A stretch of 64,000 nucleotides of DNA, from assembly GCA_022457155.1 (NCBI GenBank), contig JAJGOT010000157.1:1257501-1321500 (forward strand), read 5' to 3'. The translations under genes were made by a program, and so were the position numbers. The notes beneath the pieces are model-generated. The model saw only the letters and a program-made list of their open reading frames with translations. It was not told where the DNA came from and searched no databases. Shown here piece by piece: positions 60,730 through 64,000 of this stretch. Numbering within the stretch: position 1 is the stretch's first letter; each line of letters starts with the position of its first letter. Origin of the DNA: Cladopsammia gracilis. Its lineage: Eukaryota; Cnidaria; Anthozoa; Scleractinia; Dendrophylliidae.

Positions 60730-62435
60730 ACTCTGCTCCGTAAAAATGTGAATAAAAAAGAAAACCGAAGGTATTATATTTTTTTTACCTGAAAACGAAT
60801 CTTAAAACCTGCAAAAGTATCACGATATTTGAAAAAATACATTTATGTTTTGATAATTACTGCAGCTTAATAAAGCAAGACAATTCCCACAGGTAATTAA
60901 ACTGAAATGCAAAATAGAATCCAAAACACATTCCATATTTTTCTCCATCGTTATCATTTGTAATTTGTACAACTTGATTTAACGTCCTTTAAATATCTAA
61001 GAAATATAACGTAGGGTAAAGATATATAATGTATATTCGATGTTATTTTGCGTTTAATTAAACTGTGTATACGCAATTTCAAGTTGATTTAATGTCCTTT
61101 TAATACTTAGAAGAACAACAACGCGATCTTTAAAAAAATATTTATATTTTGATAATAGTTTTTCCAATAATTAATGTCAGCTAAATAAAGCAAAACAGTT
61201 CCCACAGGTGATTAAACTGGAATGAAAAATAAGAAACATTCAATATACTGTATATTCCATATCGTTCACGCACTGTTATCATTTGTACTTACAACAGTGT
61301 TGGGTTAAGATATAGAGGACAAAACAATCAGCTGTCAGGTAAAACTGTTTTTCTTGGGATTGTTTCATCCAAAAATGTTTATCATCTTTACACTTTGCCT
61401 TTTATTCATTCGAACGTATCTTTGTGTTATTAATTGCTAAAGCGACTTGCAAAACCAAACTGTTATTTATATTAATACCAAAAAGGCCTTTTTGGAGAAA
61501 AAATTCATTAGTACACTGGACAAAACAATTGTGGATTGGATTAAACGATAATAAATTTCAAGTTATTTACCCAAATTCCATTAAAATGGAAACATATCAG
61601 AGAAAAGAAAATTTCACACAGTGTTTACATTACGTCCATAAAAATGATGGAAAGTGAACGCGACCGATAGGTTTTCGCGCCAAAAATTCGCCCTGTTTGT
61701 GCAATGTTAGTTTTTTATTTATCAGTAAAATGATTCATTTTGCTTAGAAATATTATTTACATGATTCTCAATGGTTACAATTATCACCTAAAACCTCACT
61801 AAAAGGTAGATTTGAACAATTCTTTCTACAAACAGAAACGTAGTGCCAAAAGATTTGTTCCATAAACAAGGAAAACATTTATCTGCGACAAGAAATCATG
61901 AACAAAAAAACGTTCTTGAAAGTATCAAAGTTGATGATGTGGCGGTAAGCGGTGCACCTTCAGAAATTAGAGTTTAATAAGATTAAAATTCTTCAAACGG
62001 ATCGAAAAGGCTTTTTTACGAGCATGAACCTGTTGAAAAAATTATTAGGAGACGAAGAAAAACAATAAAACTCATTTCGGGAGCGAGATTACTGGAACGA
62101 CTCGACAAAGACCCTTGTGCCAGCGCCGATTTTTTTAGCTTGTCGACTGCTTTACAGAATGGATGTAAATGCAGAAATTATTTCAAGGACTGTCGATTGT
62201 TAGCTTTATCAAATTAAAGAGCCTAAGAACGGTTTTCGTTGCAGGTTTCAAAGAAATTCTGCAGCGTCTTCAGCATTACTTTGGCATGGTACAATTCATT
62301 TTTTTTATCATTTTACAAAGTGAAATTTGGGATTTTTCTTGAATTTTGATTTTTGGCACTTTTGGAAGTCAATTGTTTTGTCCAGTGTACTAATTTTACA
62401 ATTTCTTTTTTAACACTTCAGGGAACGCACAAGAC
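60730..62435. other. No supported gene
   Basis: AT-rich. CAAGTTGATTTAATGTCCTT-type words recur near 60667, 60974 and 61080, giving a loose repeat. The 77-codon frame at 61424 has no motif. Confidence 0.4.
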
Positions 62436-62441
62436 GAAAAT

Positions 62442-62733
62442 GTTAGAGTGATTTTACTTTGACCGTGAAATAGATAGAGTGGTTTTACTTAACTTGTGAA
62501 ACACTATTTAACAATTAGTGGGTGATATTCCAAATTAAACAAAAGAAAACAATGGAATTATAGACTAAGAGTGCGTGATATTCTACTAACTATTTCACGG
62601 GTTAAGTAAAATCACTCTAGTAGAATAGTACGCACTATTAGACTATAATTCCATTGTTTTCTTTTGTTTAATTTGGACTATCACACACTAATTGTTAGAT
62701 AGTGTTTCACGGGTTAAGTAAAACCACTCTAAC
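62442..62733. mobile_element. Hairpin MITE
   Basis: The ends GTTAGAGTG and CACTCTAAC are inverted. Inner blocks (GGTTTTACTTAAC, CAAATTAAACAAAAGAAAAC, TGGAATTATAG) each have complements in mirrored order, and the centre near 62625 (CACTCTAG) repeats the end. The structure is a nested palindrome of about 290 bp, non-coding. Confidence 0.8.
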
Positions 62734-62757
62734 ACACGATGTCGTAAAATGATTTTG

Positions 62758-63210
62758 ATAACTTGTGTTAGTGTAATTAACAATATTTCGCAAGCGTTCA
62801 TGCGCTACTGAACCTGTAGGTTATAAACAGCATAAAATAAGAAAGGCGAAAAGCGAAAAAAAAAAAAATCGAGTCTTACATTGTATTAAACAACTGTTGC
62901 AAGATAATGTTCCTTACGCAAAATATTTGCTTACAACTGTAAATCTATAATTTCAAAAGTATTTATAAATGAAAAAATGAATTTTTTACTTGCTGTTTAT
63001 TTTTGAATGCTAACTAAGTCTCTTCTTTATTTACGTTCTGATTCTAAAAGCTTTAACTTTTAAGAACCGCGTGGTATAATGAGATATTTCGACCACAACG
63101 GAGTGGCAATTAAAGGCCAGAACTTTCGATTAATTTTTGTATATTATATATTTTGTGATTTCGGACAAAGTAATCAACTGGAAAATATGCTTAGAATTGT
63201 CTTAGTTGTG
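62758..63210. repeat. Dispersed repeat, copy 2 (partner 44009-44420)
   Basis: Starts ATAACTTGTGTTAGTGTAAT and ends in CTTAGAATTGTCTTAG, with all landmarks of copy 1 in order. Confidence 0.8.
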
Positions 63211-63439
63211 GCCAAAAATGGAGCGAAATTCCAAGACTAACTTAAATGATTCTTGGCTTTCACTTACGTCATATCAAAATTCAGAAACATTAAAAAATAG
63301 ATTTTGACTCCAAAATGTTTATGGAATTGTAGAGAGTTTAAAACTACACATCTTGGCCAAATTTTGAAGCGTAAAAGCATTTCGTTCAAGAGTTATAGGC
63401 GAACGAGTATTAGATATTTTTAGTAAGAAATGTATGGAG

Positions 63440-63668
63440 CGGCCATCTTTGTGCCCCACTCAGGAGCACAAAGATGGCGGCCAAAAATTCAAAGTCTTAA
63501 TTACACCAAAAATCGGTATATACTTCATTGTAACACACCATATAGGGATCCTATCATATAGGGATCCTAAAAACTCATTTTAAAATGGTTAGTTTTTATT
63601 TACTGTTATGGGTAGTGATATCTATAACAGTAGATAAAAGCTAACCATTTTAAAATGAGTTTTTAGCC
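63440..63668. repeat. Two adjacent hairpins
   Basis: GGCCATCTTTGTGC (63442) pairs with GCACAAAGATGGC across an 11-base loop. AAAAACTCATTTTAAAATGG (63569) pairs with CCATTTTAAAATGAGTTTTT, arms extending into CTGTTAT/ATAACAG. Between them ATATAGGGATCCT is tandemly duplicated. MITE-like. Confidence 0.8.
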
Positions 63669-63669
63669 C

Positions 63670-64000
63670 CAAGTAAGTGCCGGATTCTTTGACGTGCATA
63701 AATTAAAACCACCATGAAGTATATACCCAAAAATCACATCCAAAAATATTGTATTTGCTATAAGCTCAATTAACTCGGCTTATAAGCACTTATAATGCAA
63801 ACAATAACTTTCAGCTGATTCAATTTTGTTTATTTTCGCGGCTTATCTGAAATAGCGTGACGCATTGCGTGACACATTTAAAACCTTTGTAAATCGGAAG
63901 CAAAACATCGTTAAAACCTGAAACTTTTTGTGAAAGATTATAACACTTGTATCCACATACCATGTTAGAAACAGCTTTGTAGGACGTATACTTTAGATTT
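63670..64000. other. No supported gene
   Basis: Unremarkable AT-rich sequence up to the window edge. Confidence 0.4.

Overview
This is a eukaryotic, AT-rich, repeat-dense window that looks like nuclear DNA of an anthozoan cnidarian, most probably a stony coral. The reasons are spliceosomal GT-AG introns, a conserved animal splicing-factor gene (MFAP1), a secreted pentraxin, and a mix of Ngaro tyrosine-recombinase retrotransposons, Penelope-like elements with GIY-YIG nuclease, tRNA-derived SINEs, Crypton-derived fragments and many TIR/hairpin elements. No database was searched; every identification rests on motifs read from the sequence.

Layout. 1-10.2 kb, minus strand: the first 13 coding exons of MFAP1 (282 codons, start at 10245; the 3' exons lie beyond base 1), with introns holding a Penelope fragment, a SINE, LINE-type tails and ATT microsatellites. 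10.3-13.3 kb: MFAP1 promoter, a TIR element with a nested LINE tail, and a palindrome-rich repeat. 13.3-19.7 kb: an old protein-primed family-B DNA polymerase relic (minus) split by a 5.1-kb Ngaro retrotransposon (minus) with diagnostic A1-ORFs-B1-A2-B2 split direct repeats; gag, RT/RNase H and recombinase are all frameshifted.

19.7-31.8 kb: duplicated, decayed minus-strand gene material. It comprises short acidic exons, two copies of a RING-like exon, two copies of a FEN1/XPG-like nuclease-related gene, a 769-bp tandem duplication, two SINEs, several tiny ORFs, and one intact plus-strand 126-aa RING-like gene (31406-31786). 31.9-38 kb: unrecognised short ORFs, a tRNA-like sequence, a triplicated CRE/E-box/CCAAT module, pogo-type and palindromic elements, and minisatellites. 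39.15-40.57 kb: a TIR element with a perfect 9-bp target duplication carrying a broken RecQ-like helicase.

45.1-53 kb: a 6.4-kb foldback-like structure (about 45728-52150). Its inverted arms contain 21-bp minisatellite arrays, with a mariner-type MITE and a broken Penelope-like element in one arm and a 390-bp TIR insert carrying a tRNA-like sequence in the other. Crypton-derived (KIAA1958/QRICH1-like) fragments lie on both sides. 53.1-56.3 kb: a palindromic MITE and a two-exon pentraxin domain (plus), with a TSD-flanked MITE in its intron. 56.4-64 kb: a tRNA-SINE, a 1059-bp TIR element with a perfect 9-bp TSD, dispersed repeats and hairpins, and one candidate first exon at 59.6 kb.

The genes with clear support as functional host genes are MFAP1 and the pentraxin; the 126-aa RING-like ORF is the next best. 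Everything else reads as mobile-element or decayed material. The most unusual items are the foldback structure, the helicase-bearing 9-bp-TSD element, and the locally amplified RING-like/FEN-like genes.
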